Assembly (NCBI GenBank): GCA_037957365.1
Contig: JARHVA010002682.1
Span: 1,391,001-1,455,000 of the forward strand
Origin: Torreya grandis
Lineage: Eukaryota; Streptophyta; Pinopsida; Cupressales; Taxaceae
Reading direction: 5' to 3'
DNA: 64,000 bases
Position numbers and translations under genes: made by a program. Shown here in pieces: positions 37,201 through 47,933 of the stretch (within the stretch, counting starts at the first letter, position 1; each line of letters opens with the position of its first letter). The notes under the pieces were generated by a model. The model had not been told where the DNA came from and searched no databases. It saw nothing but the letters and a program-made list of their open reading frames with translations.

Positions 37201-37284
37201 TATGGAAAGTTCGTGAGTCAGACCATGAATCTATTATTTATACTATCAAGATTAGAGTAGATCCAAGTGGTTTATTGGATTGAA
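34212..37284 (+). pseudogene. Transposase-like pseudogene of element E
   Basis: The most plausible start is the ATG at 34212, giving MGFDSFLGRRKKLKKKTLKQ, a strongly basic, nuclear-targeting type of start. An acidic Asn/Glu-rich repeat tract (34370-34670) follows. The body, about 1,000 codons with several stops and shifts, has these landmarks in order: CTTSCCRQH followed by FSMHYD (35465-35520); CLDGNCSICGG (35660-35692), a C-x4-C-x2-C metal-binding type; VADSEKKYTFKPQ with Asp at 35979; HFYISDYQSH with Asp at 36142; WSDNCTS with Asp at 36247; then WSFTEAGYRKGKH to 36369. From 35973 to about 36370 all are in one frame, broken only by stops at Gln- or Trp-like positions. I recall a widespread family of unnamed animal and plant proteins with a similar D...SDD...WSDG order and later HGKG. 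The product would cut and rejoin DNA at the TIRs. Frameshifts near 34345 and 34515 and many stops make it inactive. Confidence 0.7.
34370..34670 (+). repeat. Asn/Asp/Glu-coding trinucleotide-rich tract
   Basis: Imperfect repeats of AATAATGAG, TATGATGAA and ATTATGATGAAA give peptides such as NNEEIYNNEFNYDEIHNNEL. This is a low-complexity acidic linker of the transposase-like gene. Slippage here probably caused the frame changes around 34510. Confidence 0.7.
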
Positions 37285-37554
37285 ATGTGTAGGTATGTTG
37301 ACTTGTAAAATGTAGATGTCATCAATTTTACTAAATGTTTTTGATTTTATAGGTAGTACATGCATAAATTTCATCTTTAATTACTTACTAACATTTCTTT
37401 TAGGTTAGTGGTGCCAAATGAGCTTCCACCTTCACGTGGTTGACACTGTTAGTAAATAATTTCATATTTTTGAAGCTAAGAGAAGCTTACTAAAATTACT
37501 TGGCATTTTTGCACTCCTGAACATTTGCTCATGACAAGTTTATTTTTCCTTGTA

Positions 37555-38776
37555 ACCTTCCAAACACATTTGTTGTCAGTATTTTCGTGCTCTGGAACAG
37601 TAGTGAAAATTCACTTATGGGTGGAAGTGGGTGTCATAGTGGTTAAAACACATGTAATTTGCCTATATAGATGTGTTTGAAGCAATGAATCTTCACCTAC
37701 CAGTCTCGAAGGCAAAGTTGCTAGTTGGAGGTAAAGAAATTGTCTCTTCACTGCCAAAAAATTGAATTTTAGAACCCTTTACTGCAACTTCTACCATAGA
37801 TTATTCTTAGAGGTGCTTCAAACTAGATTCAGGGTACAATTAGTCAAATTTCCCATGCACATGAGGGATTTTATGATTCCTCCATATGACTTCTAGTTTT
37901 CATTTTATGCATGCCTAAAATTAGGCTAAAATTTAGCATATTTCTTGTATTGGGAAGGACATTCTTGAGCCTAGAATGGGTAGTGGGTTTGTCATTCAAG
38001 TCAAATGGGAGGCCAAGAACCTGGTCCTAGATTTTATTCACCCCTCTAGATGTGTTGGTAGTGCCAGGTTTTAGCCAACAAGCACCAAAAATTAAGTTCT
38101 CAGACCATAGTTTCAACCTTGACAACATTTTTTGCCAGTATTTATGTGCTCTAAAATAGTAGTGAAAATGCACTTGCAGGTGGAAGTAGGTGTCACAGCA
38201 GTTGGAAAATGTTTATTTTATATATATAAACATGTTCAAAGTGGTGTATTTTCACCTATCAATCCTGGAGGCAAAGTTTCTAGTTGGAGGTCAAGAAGTT
38301 ATCTCTTCTCTGCCAAAAATTTGCATTTTACGACCCTTTATTGTAACTTCTCCCATGGATTGATCTTAAAGGTATTCATAATAGATTTGGGGTGTAATTA
38401 GATGAATTTATCATGCACATGAAGGATCTTATGGTTCATCTATATGACTTATATTTTTCATTTTATGCATGCCTAAAGTTAGGCTAAAAATCAACATCTT
38501 TCTTGTATTGGGAAGGGCATTCTTATGCCTGAAATGAGTGGTGGATTTATCGTCTGGGCCAGATGTGAGGCTAAGAACCTGGTCCTAGATGTTATTTTTC
38601 CCTTTATATGTGTTGGTAGTGCCAATTTTCTACCAACAAGCACCAAAAATTGAGTTCTTAGACTGTAGCTTTAACCTTGACAACATTTATTGTCAACATT
38701 TTTGTGCTCTAGAATAGTAATGAAAATGCACTTATAAGTGGAAGTGGGTGTCATATTAGCTGGAACATGTGTAATT

Positions 38777-38826
<50 letters not shown>

Positions 38827-40018
38827 TGTTTTAAATGGTGTATTTATGTTTTTTGGTCTCGGTGGCAAAGTTGCTAGTTGGAGGTCAAGAAGTTGTCTCT
38901 CCATTGCCAAAAATTTGCATTTAGGACCCTTTACTGAAAATTCTACCATAGATTGCTCTTAGAGGTGATTTAGATTAGATTTGGGGTAAAATTAGAGGAA
39001 TTTACCATGAATATGAAGGATCTTATGGTTCCTTCATACAACTTATAGTTTTCATTTTATGCATGCTTGAAGTTAGGCTAAAAATCAACATCTTTCTTAT
39101 ATTGGGAAGGGCATTCTTGAGTCTAAAATGGGTGGTGGGTTTGTCATTCGGGCCAGATGGAAGGCCAATAACCTGGTCCTAGAAATTATTTTCCCCTTTA
39201 GATGTGTTTTTAGTGCCATTTTTTAGCCAACAAGCATTGAAATTTGAGTTCTTGGACTGTAGCTTCAACCTTGACAATATTTATTGTCAGTGTTTTCATG
39301 CTCTGAAACAATAGTGAAAATGCACTTGTAGGTGGAAATGGGTGTCATGGTGTTTGAAACACATGTAATTTTCCTATATATATATATATGCATTTAAAGT
39401 GGTGGATTTTCACCTTTCAGTCTTAGAGGCAAAGTTGCTAGTTAAAGGTCAAGAAGTTGCCTCTTCACTGTCAAAAATTTGCATTTTAGGACCCTTTACT
39501 GCAACTTCTACCAAGGATTGATCTTATAGGTGATTCAAAATAGATTTAAGGTCCAATTAAAGTAATTTACCATGCACATGATCAATTTTATTATTCCTCC
39601 ATATGACTTACAGTTTTCATTTTATGCATGCCTAAAGTTAGGCTAAAAACCAGCATCTTTCTTGTATTGGGAAGGGCGTTCTTGACCCTAGAATGGGTGG
39701 TGGGATTGTCATATGTGCCACATGGGAGGCAAAGAACCAGGTATTGGATGTTATTCACCCATTTGGATGTGTTTTTAGTGCCAATTTTTAGCCAATAATC
39801 ACTGATAATTGAGTTCTCAGATCGTAGCTTCAACCTTCATAATATTTGTTGTCAGTGTTTTCATGCTCCAAAATAGTAATGAAAATGCACTTGTAGGTGG
39901 AAGTGGGTGTTATGGTGGTTGTAATATGTGTAATTTACCTATATATATTCATTAAAAGTGGTGGGTTTTCACCTATTGGTCCCAGAGGCAAAGTTATTAG
40001 TTATTAATTGGAGGTAAA
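37555..40018 (+). repeat. Tandem array, about four and a half units of 0.56-0.6 kb
   Basis: Units begin with a phrase near ACCTTGACAACATTTATTGTC at about 37555, 38117, 38674, 39268 and 39833. Spacings are 562, 557, 594 and 565 bases, and the last unit stops partway. Landmarks in each include AGTGAAAATGCACTTGTAGG, AGGCAAAGTTGCTAGTTGGA and GGCCAGATGGGAGGC or similar. Each unit has a short TA- or TG-rich spot at the same place. The short frames on both strands, including the 92-codon one at 38671-38949, are by-products. Confidence 0.9.
38781..38822. repeat. (TG)21 microsatellite in the third tandem unit
   Basis: Pure TG repeats lie at the place where other units have CTATATAGATG, TATATATAAAC or CTATATATATATATATGC. 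Local slippage at one site of the unit produced different microsatellites in different copies. Confidence 0.95.
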
Positions 40019-41100
40019 AAGGGTCTACAGGACAAAGTACATATCCAAATGACTTGAAACTTGGTACGATTGGTTTTAGTGAACTAATATACCCATTTAT
40101 AATATTTTTAAGGTCATATGACAAGTGGAAGTTCTTTTTGTTTGTCACAGTCCCCTCTATGTCTCATAATGGTCACTATTCATACCGGCATAATTTTTGG
40201 AGTTTTAAGGTGTGTTTGAGGGTTCCAAACTTATAGAAGCATTTTAGAAGTATGGTAAGATGGTTTTAAACCTCTTGAGGGATGGATGTGTGGTGAATTT
40301 TTAATCAAAATAAGGAAATAAATAGGACCCACTTAATAAATACATTCAATTAATGACTGGGTCACCATGAAGATCAAAGATGATCGCTCACCTAGTGGAT
40401 TTGATCTAACGGTTCAAGAAGGTTACTACTCAACAAAATGGTCCCATGAATATCAATGGTGATCACCCATTTTTTGGATTTAATCTGATGATGTGAAGAT
40501 CTTGATGAATTTTCAATGCTCCATGAGCTTGACACGTGGCTGATGCATGACCAAGAAGGTAACTGATAAAGATATGTAGCACAAAAGAAATCTATTAGAA
40601 TGCCAAGTGTCATAACCTTGATCCAAAAGATAAAAAAACCAATAATAATGTTGGGACTTTGATTTGGATCAATGGATCATGTTAGGCCCAAGATGTTGAT
40701 CCAATAGAGTAAAATAAAGGGGGGATTTTAAAAGCTAATGGCTGGTAGCCAAAGAACAATTATGAAAAATGCCATGAAAAGTCTAGAAGGCTGGTACATG
40801 GGCTCCACATAAGCATTCAAGGTTAGAATCAAAGATATTTTGAGCTTAAAAACATAAAGAGATGAATGAAGGAAAGGTTCCCCATCAAATCTGAGGCACG
40901 TATGAAGTTAAGACCTAGATATTTCTACCATTAAAGCTTAAAACCGTAAACCCCTTATAAAGAGGATTCAAGTTGACTCAATCAACATCACCTGATCAAG
41001 ATATCATAACTAAGCTATGGAGAATCAAGTCATTTATTAAAATCCTTGGAAATATTTTAAGAATAATTTTGTATTATCAATGGTGGCAGCCAAACAATAA
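40019..41100. other. Leader region before the coiled-coil-like pseudogene
   Basis: No domain seen. Possible promoter-like stretches are CCCCTTATAAAGAGG at about 40951-40965 and a repeated phrase GATTTGATCTAACGGTTC / GGATTTAATCTGATGATG (40398 and 40475). It may belong to E or to a separate nested repeat. Confidence 0.4.
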
Positions 41101-41604
41101 TTAAAGATAGAAGCTAAGATCTATCTCACCTTCAACCATGAGGGGAGGGTTTTCAAGGATACCAAGCTAGACTTGGCAGCCCTAAATGTTCATGGAATCA
41201 GGAACTGATCAAAATTATTCTTCTTTGTGGAGGAGTTGTAGCCCATATCCCAAGAAGAGAGGAGAAATGCTACAAAACATCATAGATATAATGACATAGT
41301 TGCAATCTAGATGGCAAGCCTCTACTATGAAACAACAAAACTAGAGGTAATACATTATATCAATGTCCTTATTCTTGTCTTCAAGGATTATAGAATAGAT
41401 GGGGATTGGATTATTCAAGAGGGAAGCTCCAAAATAGTTGCATATATCACTCCCATGGACTTTGAGATGTACTAAAATCTTCTCCTACCCCATCTAAATC
41501 TCCAATCCATGAGAGATTGGGTGAGCACCTAGGACCTTGACTCGATCCTTACACCATAGCTTACCCAAGGGCACATATTTTTAGGACCATGGATGGAAAA
41601 ATTC

Positions 41605-44195
41605 CTATAGTCTAATTTAGAGAGGGTGTTAGGATAGTCATGAAATTACTAAATAAATATTTTGGGGCACCTTCAACCACTTATGTGAACAAAGTTTGGG
41701 TATCTTATGTCCACTTTATGCTGGGAGAGAAATTGACCACTCCTGTAGGAGACTTGATAAGATTTTTTGTAGCCAAACAATTCATGGCCATTAAAAGGAC
41801 TTCCAAGAAATTTTATATGATGTCTTATATCTTGGATTCCCTCCTAGCCTTTGTAACCTTCCCTGGCATCAAGAACTGGTCTCTTGATGGTAGGACCACC
41901 ATCTCCCATCATTACTCTAAATTGCATATATTTAAATACAAGAACCAAATGCAATTTATTTGTGATGGTGTTTTCCCTACCATTTGTGAGGCAATCACGG
42001 CATCCCTGTGCCAAGACTACATCCCTTAATCAAGAGACAAGTGGAAATCATGGGTGATGTGTGGTTCTATCTAGATTATATCATGATAAGGATAGAGAGG
42101 ATCCTAATTCAGCCCTATAGGTTACCAATTCATGTCCCCAATAAGCTTACAAAACAAGAGATTTCCTTTCAGATTATTCAAGGTGTGGACATGACATGTA
42201 AAGAAAAGAGGAAAGCCTAGGTCCATCCCCTCTCATTAGACATTTGCAAAATCATAATTAAAGATTGGAAAAAATTGGAGTTCATGGTGGTACATAGGAA
42301 TTCCTTTAATTTTCAATTAGATGACCTAAAATTGTGAGACTTAAGGAACAAAGTAAACAACCATGTCTAGGATAGAAAGGTCCCAAAGATTGAATATAAA
42401 CATCATATAGGTGTAGGTGATGATATATACATCAGAGCTAGAAGCTTTGAGGAAGTGCTTTCCAGAGTCAGAGGTCAAACCATCCAATTGGAACACAGGT
42501 TGGTCAAAGATAGCAAGGTCTCAAGGGAAAGACGGAAATTACACCCTTTGCATTATCATCTGGGACTACTCATCAAAGGCCACCTACTGATGGATAGGCA
42601 TCTGAGCCTCAACAAGTAGAGCAAATAGGGAAAGTGCAAGTTGAGTATCTTATGGATATCAAAGGGATAGGTAAGGTTGTGATTGAAGAACTTAGGAAAG
42701 AATACAGACTTGGAGAAGGCCCTTCACCTTCAATATTCCCATAGAGACCTTCTTCTCTAGTAGAATTCATTGACATGGTTTCCCTTGAAGAGGAAGAAAC
42801 CTTGGAGGGTACCCTTATTGATATTGTAGTCGTTTATGGTTCTGACAAAGAAGAAGTCCCCTCTGATCAAATAGGTAAATAATTGGTTCCACTAGATGGG
42901 GAGAAGAGAAAAGTAGAATTGTCCTTGGTTCCTGTGGCTCTAATAAAAAGGCCTAGGTTGACCATCACTCATCCCACGAGTGAACTCAACATCTTTAGTG
43001 AGGATAATCCAATTTATGGACCAGTCATCCCTAAATGGTTTGTCTATGGGAAGTTGTAAAAGATCCCATCCCTCTCTCCTTCTTGGGCTTTAACATGGAT
43101 TGGCTTGACTGAGGATGACAATATCAAGCCATGGATCAAAGATGTAGTGGAAAATCAAGAAGAGAGGAGAATGTGAATTCAACATATTCAAAGAGGATAG
43201 GTAATTGACACCCTAGGAGACTCTAGAAGTGCATGTTTGGAGGTGTTTGAGCCTCCAAAATTTAGGGAATTAGAAGTTAAATTACAATTAAACACAAACA
43301 TAGAATCTTTAGAAAGGACCATAATGAAGGTAGCTATGCTGGGCAAGGAAGAGTTCACATTCCAGAGGGTGGAGCCATTCACAGGGTTAACCCCCATTGG
43401 AGGACAACAACTTGGAGAATCTTCCATTCATGAGGAATTTATGGTAAATTTAATTGAGGCTCAGTCTCAATAGGGCAGAATCAGTGTCCAAGGGTTGGTA
43501 CAAAAAATTAAGAACTTGAAGGAGGAAAAGGAGAAATTTGCCTATTCAAGTTGTTCACTCAGTCCCATGCACCATGATCAAAATTCTAGATGAGTCATTT
43601 TTTGACATGTTCAAAGTATTAAAATCCATGAAGTCAAGGTAGAAGTCTCTTCAAGATCAAGCTACCTTAACTATGAAACTAGCTACTTAGTGGCAGGTCT
43701 CTAAAGATAAAATTACCCAACATCTTGATATCCATATTAAGAAGAAAATACCAAACTTCAAGGCTATCATTAAAGGACATTTAAGTGCCTATTTGGGGAT
43801 TATTGTAGATAAAATTTAGGATTTGAATATCTGGCATGTCAAAGTTGAGGAGCTTATATAAGAAGAAGAGGAGCTCATTAGCATAGTTGAAAAGCTCCTA
43901 GGTACCATGCTCGATGATGTTGCACAAACTACCACCCTGGGGATTATAATTGATGAAGAATTCCATCATAGATACACCTTGGCGACTTAGAAAATCAAAA
44001 TTAAGGGTCAAGGACAATCAGGGAAGGACAATAGAAAAGTTTTGGACATGATTTTCAATGCAAGGGAGAGGATAAATGAAGCTAGGAGTATCAAAAAGGC
44101 TCTAGCAAGAAATGATAAAGATTTTGATGAACTGGCAAACTAAGAAGCAGGGTGCATCACTAGGCCTGACATAAATTTAAGCCTAGTGGATGAAT
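41605..44195 (+). pseudogene. Long broken reading frame of an unknown repeat protein
   Basis: A frame through the ATG at 41640 reads MKLLNKYFGAPSTTYVNKVW and, later, DGVFPTICEAITASLCQDYI to about 42029. It shifts by one near 42005 and continues to 42220 (YLDYIMIRIERILIQPYRLP). From about 42655 another open stretch reads IGKVVIEELRKEYRLGEGPS, then KFRELEVKLQLNTNIESLER, with stops at 42745 and 42880. A last part (43550-44160) is charged and helical, for instance VLDMIFNARERINEARSIKK. The whole looks like a globular N-terminal half and a coiled-coil C-terminal half of about 830 codons. I do not recognise the family; it is likely carried by a transposable element. Part of E or a nested element: undecided. 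Confidence 0.45.
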
Positions 44196-44431
44196 AACAT
44201 ACAAGATCCATGAGCATCTTGCATCAGCGAAGGGACCCACCTCCAATATCTTAATTTTGGCTTGCAATTAGGGTAACCCATTCAAGTTGTAAAGGCACAT
44301 GCTAGTTTGTTAGCATGATTGCCTCTAAATCAATAGGATTGTAAAAGATACTTGTATTATAGTTGTAACAAAAAAAAATATCTTTTGTACACTTGTAGTC
44401 AAAAAGCTTACCGGTATACTACCTAGCTTCA

Positions 44432-44439
44432 TATAAAAG
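44432..44439 (+). promoter_or_regulatory. Candidate TATA box after the long pseudogene
   Basis: CATATAAAAGGGGCATG is a strong TATA-like sequence with a GC-rich follow-on. It sits about 240 bases beyond the pseudogene stop, as LTR promoters do at the end of an element. I could not find a matching copy upstream, so an LTR pair is not supported. Confidence 0.3.
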
Positions 44440-44529
44440 GGGCATGTATTATTATTTGTAAGAGGAGGAACTTCAAATTGTATTAGTACCACTTTTAAAC
44501 AATTAATATAATTGATCAAGGAATTCTAC

Positions 44530-46480
44530 AAGAATTATCTAGGTTGATGTGTTTAAATTTCTAAATTTTATCATTGCTTGTTTGAGTTTTGAATATGAAT
44601 AGTTTCTATAAATACTAGGTTAGAATATTAATTACAGGGTCACTAACTTGTGCAATGCTAAGTTAGTTGAATGAGATTGAGTTTACTTCATTTTATTTGC
44701 TTTGCATCAAAGATGTGCATTCGCTATCTAGATGTGGTGTAGAAATTTTAAAGTGGATCCAATTTTTACTTGTACCATCATTTCATTTTTAGAATCAAGC
44801 CTAGTTTTTAGTGGAACATGAGCTTAGGCTACCTTTTACTATATACTAGTTAAGATCATGCTAGGTAATTCTTGAAACTCTGTCAATATGTTCACAATTA
44901 AAGATCAGCAATCACCATCTCTTTCTTACTCTACCTTTCCTTTTTCCCTTTTTAACAAATAAAATTATCTTAGATACATTGTCCATAATCATTTTGGTCT
45001 AGTTAGTGGTCTATATTTGGGTCAATTTGTCCAGACTTTTCAAGAAAAGAAACAAGATGGCCCCCTGTCATCAAAATTTATAAATATTGTGGAACAGTTA
45101 ATGTTGCTCTATTATTATTTCCACCATAGGAATCTTAATTACCAAACACCTATAACTCATGCCTTAAATATTTGGATTCTAAAATGAGAAGTTTTATTTA
45201 AACACTAGAGAGCACCTGTGGTTCATTTAGAAGCATCAACAAAAGCTTTACCCAAAAATAGGGCTAGTAGAAGGTAAAGCTAGAAAGGTGTATGTGAGGG
45301 GTAAGTAGACAGAGAGTTTGAGTTAGTGACATGACCAAGGATGTAAATAGAGTGTGATGAGAAGATATAAGGATTGATTTGACTAATATTATCATTTTTA
45401 TTTGATTAGCGAGAGGACTAAGGGAATGAATTAAGAATGTATGAAGGAAAACCTTGAAAGGAAGAGATAGAGGCAAAGTTTGGTATAGAAGTTGATATAG
45501 ATCTACATCAATGGATATAGATAGGACCTCTTCCCCAAATATATATAGTAGGTCTTTGGGCCCCATAAGTAGGTGGTGGTAACAAACTACTCAACCCCAT
45601 CTATCTATATGGGGTTGAGGTCCACTATTTGGATATGGTTGCAAGGCCTATGCCATATGCATATAGGCTATAGTTTATTATCGATGCTCTCCCAACAAAC
45701 TAATGGAATTGACTAGGTATAATGGGATCAAGAGGCTATGCCATCTAAATTTATAACTCAATAGATAGAGATGAAATTATTATGCTTGAATGGAATCAAG
45801 ATGGGAATTGAATTGCTAGCTATGACCATTTTGGATATCGATCATAGTGATTAAACCACTATATTTGATTAGGATAACAAAGAATCAAGTTCTTAGCTAT
45901 GAGGATAGTATTGAAGAGAAAGGAGTGGTGTGCATATTGATGAATACATGCTATGCTTGATTGGGAAATTGATAGAAATATATTGTACCAAACAACTTTT
46001 ATCAAATGAATTATATATATCTACATCTAATCCTACTGATTGGGATTGACCCACTATGGAAACTACATATAATGAGATATCAATCAAATGTTCAACTCTC
46101 TATTTTGGTTACTGAAAACATAGTGGAGATGGAGGATGAGTTTATAATAAGTTACACCTATCCATGTTAATACATCAAACAATAAAAAGCCCAACAAAAT
46201 TATAAATTATGTATTTTATATTTTCTTACACAAAATATACCAAGGATATAATTAAGCTGTATGAATGTACATCTATAGTATATAATATTCACTTGAAATT
46301 TTACCTTTGTAAATATATATGATGTCGTACTAACACATATATATGTATTAGCTTGGGTTGGCCCAATACCTAGTTGTGATGTCAAAGGCAACATCTTCTC
46401 TTGGAACACAAAAAAATACATATATATTATTCAATTTAAATGTGTAAATTAATTTTTACCTTTTTACTTAAATGTAAATA
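44530..46480. other. Element E interior, nothing recognised
   Basis: AT-rich sequence with short chance frames. The only structure noted is a small perfect hairpin, CAACCCC...GGGGTTG, at about 45592-45617. Confidence 0.5.
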
Positions 46481-46559
46481 TAGCTTAAAAATACTTGCAT
46501 GTGTGTAGAGACTCCCAATGTATCCAAACCAAATGTGTGTGTTAACAAATCATAAGTCA

Positions 46560-47515
46560 AGACCATATCCTCCAAGCCCCATGAACCACCACCATCATCA
46601 TCTAAAGGTCCAGTACATATAACACCACAACATATACATGGGTGGGATTATTTACAACCACTAGCTAGAGTATCATGAGCATCTATCTCTGAAAGTCTAC
46701 TCGTATGATGAATGAGTGTATCAGTAAGTGAACTAAGCACATAAAAAGTGTCTATCTCCATAACCTCTATCACCACAGAGGGAATCTCTAGATGAAGTGG
46801 ATTTTGGGTAGGGATCCTTGCAGGTTGACTAAGTGCATGACATGCACTTGGTCAATCCTATACGGAGCCTTTCCCTTAGCTTTGAAACTCACCATAGTCA
46901 AATTATTTAGAATTTGATTGAGGACAAACTCACAATAGAGTTTCCTCAAAAAGTACAAAGGGACCTCATGTTTATTACAAGGGGGATACTCAAACACCAT
47001 TCACCATCACTCCTAAAAATTTTCCTTAATCAAATCATGTTGTCATTGATGGATTGGGAAATGTTTGGTCATTATGAGAAATGGGGCATTGGTCATCAGG
47101 TTAATAAATAAGGCACAAATTTGATCTTTTGTTATATTTTTATTCTTCACCTCAGATGCTAACAATTTGTTAGCATAGTAATCCTAATAGCTATCCCTAT
47201 ATGACCTCCATTTATCAATTTGACTCATTATCAAGTTAAATTGACCTAATACTAACTCTAGGTTATTGGCAAATAGGTGTGGTGGTGTTTGTGGAAGTGG
47301 CTCCCTCATTCTCCTAATTATTTTCTTAATTTCAATTTTGTTCTCTACTATGAGAGCAACTATATCTTGCTAGCTACTTGGGGGATCTAGGGGAATGACA
47401 TGAGGGTTAGGTGAAGGGTTAGGTGGATGGTTAGGAGGGTTAGGAGGGTTGGGTGGAAGGTTAGGTGAAGGGTTAGGTGGAGGTTTAGATGGAGCATGTC
47501 AGCTTGTTGGATAAA
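46560..47515 (-). pseudogene. Proline-rich reverse-strand frame near the right end of E
   Basis: From about 47500 the minus strand reads HAPSKPPPNPSPNLPPNPPN, a run of PNPS/PPN repeats. It passes into a helical segment (ENKIEIKKIIRRMREPLPQT, then NLELVLGQFNLIMSQIDKWR) and ends near 47045. A shifted continuation is open from 47000 to 46788 (MVFEYPPCNKHEVPLYFLRK). Weaker coding character extends to about 46560. Stops near 47372 and 47190 fit TAG replacing CAG or similar. Gene order, with the transposase on one strand and a second frame convergent to it at the other end, suggests a second gene of E, possibly an accessory DNA-binding protein. Family unknown. Confidence 0.4.
47397..47493 (+). repeat. 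GGTTAGGTGGA-type short tandem repeat
   Basis: Repeats of GGGTTAGGTGAA, GGTTAGGTGGA and GGTTAGGAGG encode the proline-rich run on the other strand. They superficially resemble telomere repeats but do not keep the TTTAGGG unit. Confidence 0.8.
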
Positions 47516-47772
47516 AATGAAAAAATAAATTAGATGCAATTCATATTCACAAAAAATTCAAAAAAATTGATTTAATCTACAAAAAACACACCTTTTCTTC
47601 ATGATGGCATCATCGATCTAGTGAATGTAGGGCAAAACATGAATCTTGTAGGCAAAAACAGGAGATTGAGGATAAAACATGAATGAGAATCGATAAAACA
47701 TGAATGGGAATCGACAAAATGAGAATGGGAAGAATGAGGAGGATGAGGGTTTTTTTTTGTTTTATAGTTTCA

Positions 47773-47889
47773 ATAATGCGTACACATTATTTAAAATTAC
47801 AGGAACATGTACATGTTCCTATAATGCATACGCATTTTTATAAGTTTTAATAACATGTATGCATTATTGTTATAATGTGTACTTGTTAT
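47773..47889. promoter_or_regulatory. Cluster of palindromic motifs, right end of E
   Basis: Five related words lie close together: ATAATGCGTACACATTAT, AACATGTACATGTT, ATAATGCATACGCATT, ATAACATGTATGCATTAT and ATAATGTGTACTTGTTAT. They mirror the left-end cluster and lie 18-134 bases inside the right TIR. Confidence 0.55.
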
Positions 47890-47906
47890 GGGTTATGTCC
47901 ATAGAA

Positions 47907-47933
47907 TTGTTCCCCAACTCTGTGCACATACCA
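47907..47933 (-). repeat. Right terminal inverted repeat of element E
   Basis: Reverse complement of the left end with about six mismatches in 27. It is followed by TATA (47934-47937) and by repeat D sequence CTTATATTTTGATG, as in the empty site. Confidence 0.8.

Larger units (their letters stand above)
29239..47933 (+). mobile_element. Element E: 18.7-kb DNA transposon relic with TIRs and a TATA target duplication
   Basis: The left end is GGGTAAGTGCACCAACTTGG followed by GGGACAA. The right end read in reverse complement is TGGTATGTGCACAGAGTTGG followed by GGAACAA. They agree at about 21 of 27 positions. Both sides carry TATA, and the sequence outside rejoins perfectly to match the empty site in repeat D copy 1. 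Inside lies a plus-strand transposase-like pseudogene (34212-37284), palindromic subterminal motifs, a 0.56-0.6 kb tandem array, a long coiled-coil-like pseudogene and a reverse-strand proline-rich frame. A 4-bp duplication argues against hAT (8 bp), Mutator (8-11 bp, usually 9) and PIF/Harbinger or CACTA (3 bp). A Sola-like assignment would fit the 4-bp length but is unproven. Some of the contents may be later insertions whose borders I cannot see. Confidence 0.8.

Noticed and set aside
38671..38949. 92-codon minus frame with a (TH)n run
   Set aside because: It is produced by the (TG)n microsatellite in the tandem array and is absent from the other units.
40019..44600. LTR pair around the long pseudogene in E
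   Set aside because: TATA-like signals exist on both sides, but I could not find a direct repeat joining 40019-41100 to 44200-45000.
47397..47493. GGTTAGG repeats as telomere-like DNA
   Set aside because: Unit length varies from 10 to 12 and the opposite strand reads as an open proline-rich frame, so a coding repeat is a better explanation.
29239..47933. E as a hAT, Mutator or CACTA element
   Set aside because: The target duplication is 4 bp, the ends do not begin CAGGG or CACTA, and the protein motifs do not match those families.
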